Part shown: positions 21,756 through 22,500 of the stretch, piece by piece
Layout: every line of letters begins with the position of its first letter
Position numbering within the stretch: the stretch's first letter is position 1
From: Trachelipus rathkii
Lineage: Eukaryota; Arthropoda; Malacostraca; Isopoda; Trachelipodidae
Assembly (NCBI GenBank): GCA_015478945.1
Contig: JABUQX010021247.1
Location: 1-22,500 of the forward strand
Length of the DNA stretch: 22,500 nt
Reading direction: 5' to 3'
The notes under the pieces: generated by a model
Seen by the model: the letters and a program-made list of their open reading frames with translations, nothing else
The model's database searches: none
Told to the model about the DNA's origin: nothing
Translations under genes and position numbers: made by a program

Positions 21756-22090
21756 GATTCGCCTACTCATCGAGAGCATGCCAAGGACGGTGTCAGGCAG
21801 TCATCCGTGCCTGAGGGGGGTCATACACGGTAATTGAGCGGCAAACCCAACACCCCGCGGCCGTCCGGTGCGTACCAAAACTGTTTTGGCGCCGAACCTC
21901 CGACACCCTACTGCGAGACCCTTTGGCTGAACCTTGGCCTCACACTCTATCAACCTAACAGGTTCTCTGGGGAGGAATCTCTACCATATGTATATTGTCG
22001 AATGTGGGTTCAAGTAAATAGTGTCTTCGCGTTGTTTCAACCTTTTCTACCCTTCCTTAGCCACGTACCCTTGTGGTGCGTTAATTTTGA
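21755..22090. other. GC-richer island of unknown identity
   Basis: About 335 bases of roughly balanced composition stand between long AT tracts. A 7 bp stem, TCAGGCA (21793-21799) and TGCCTGA (21808-21814) with an 8-base loop, lies near its left end. The plus frame starting 21834 is open but runs straight into the AT repeat as Tyr/Ile codons, so it is unlikely to be a gene. It may be part of a retroelement untranslated region or a structured repeat; I do not recognise it. Confidence 0.4.
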
Positions 22091-22092
22091 CG

Positions 22093-22236
<144 letters not shown>

Positions 22237-22317
22237 TAATGCTTCTTTTACAGGTTCTGAAAAAATATATTTTTCACACAAATATTTCCTTTGGTCCAAG
22301 ACAGCATTGAAAGTGTG

Positions 22318-22449
22318 GATAATAGTTACCGGTTGCATAGAACGGCAATTTCAAAACTGATGGTACTGAGTTTCCCCAGTACCATCATTTTGAAATTGCT
22401 GTCTGCCTTAAAGTTCTATGCAACCGGTAACTACCAGGCAAGCATTATC
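22318..22449. repeat. Imperfect long hairpin (foldback), about 132 bp
   Basis: Left arm 22318-22368 and right arm 22377-22449 are inverted copies with an 8-base loop. AGTTACCGGTTGCATAGAAC (22324-22343) pairs perfectly with 22413-22432. The inner block GCAATTTCAAAA (22345-22356) pairs with 22389-22400 and GATGGTACTG (22359-22368) with 22377-22386, with a one-base bulge. The outer GATAAT pairs with ATTATC. The right arm has two extra segments of 11 bases (22402-22412 and 22433-22443) missing on the left. It could be a foldback transposon or MITE, a precursor of small RNA, or a palindromic duplication. Confidence 0.8.
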
Positions 22450-22500
22450 TTATGTGACATATCTCTATATAAGTTATTATAAATTACAATACTTAGTTTT

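Overview
The window looks like intergenic or intronic DNA from an animal nuclear genome, most likely an invertebrate and possibly an arthropod. The reasons are extreme AT richness, long (AT)n and (AAT)n microsatellites, splice-like signals, and remnants of several eukaryotic transposon classes. I compare the LINE with decapod crustacean elements from memory only, so the species is not established. I found no intact host gene, no functional RNA gene, no CRISPR array and no bacterial-type operon.

Layout. 1-1400: low-information sequence with a diverged ~193 bp tandem duplication (250-640). 1400-5640: AT and AAT microsatellites and T-rich low-complexity DNA. 5640-9020: a badly decayed plus-strand non-LTR retrotransposon (LINE) with recognisable endonuclease, reverse transcriptase and C-terminal blocks, read in shifting frames. 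It has strong G-over-C skew and a 70 bp intron-like segment near its 3' end. 9030-10580: AT microsatellite desert. 10590-12140: unique AT-rich sequence with a tRNA-like foldback at 10628-10719. 12170-14460: C-rich sequence with a ~640 bp diverged duplication, then what looks like the env-like 3' end of an errantivirus-type LTR element, with a transmembrane segment and a purine tract just after the last stop.

15530-17480 (minus strand): a broken hAT transposase of the ZBED type in two exons, its intron swollen by AT repeats. 18472-20093 (plus): a dead tyrosine recombinase of Crypton type, with its catalytic Tyr and His codons replaced. 20800-21404 (plus): the C-terminal half of a second, different hAT transposase (ZMYM1/THAP12-like), followed by a hAT-type terminal-repeat fragment at 21614-21643. 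21755-22090: a GC-richer island of unknown identity. 22318-22449: a striking imperfect hairpin.

Nothing here works together as a pathway. The window is a transposon graveyard in which at least five element types were inserted and then broken by frameshifts and microsatellite growth. The best candidates for something new are the same-strand juxtaposition of a Crypton-type recombinase with a hAT transposase, the long hairpin at the right edge, and the env-like remnant. All protein identifications come from motif recognition by eye; no database search was run.
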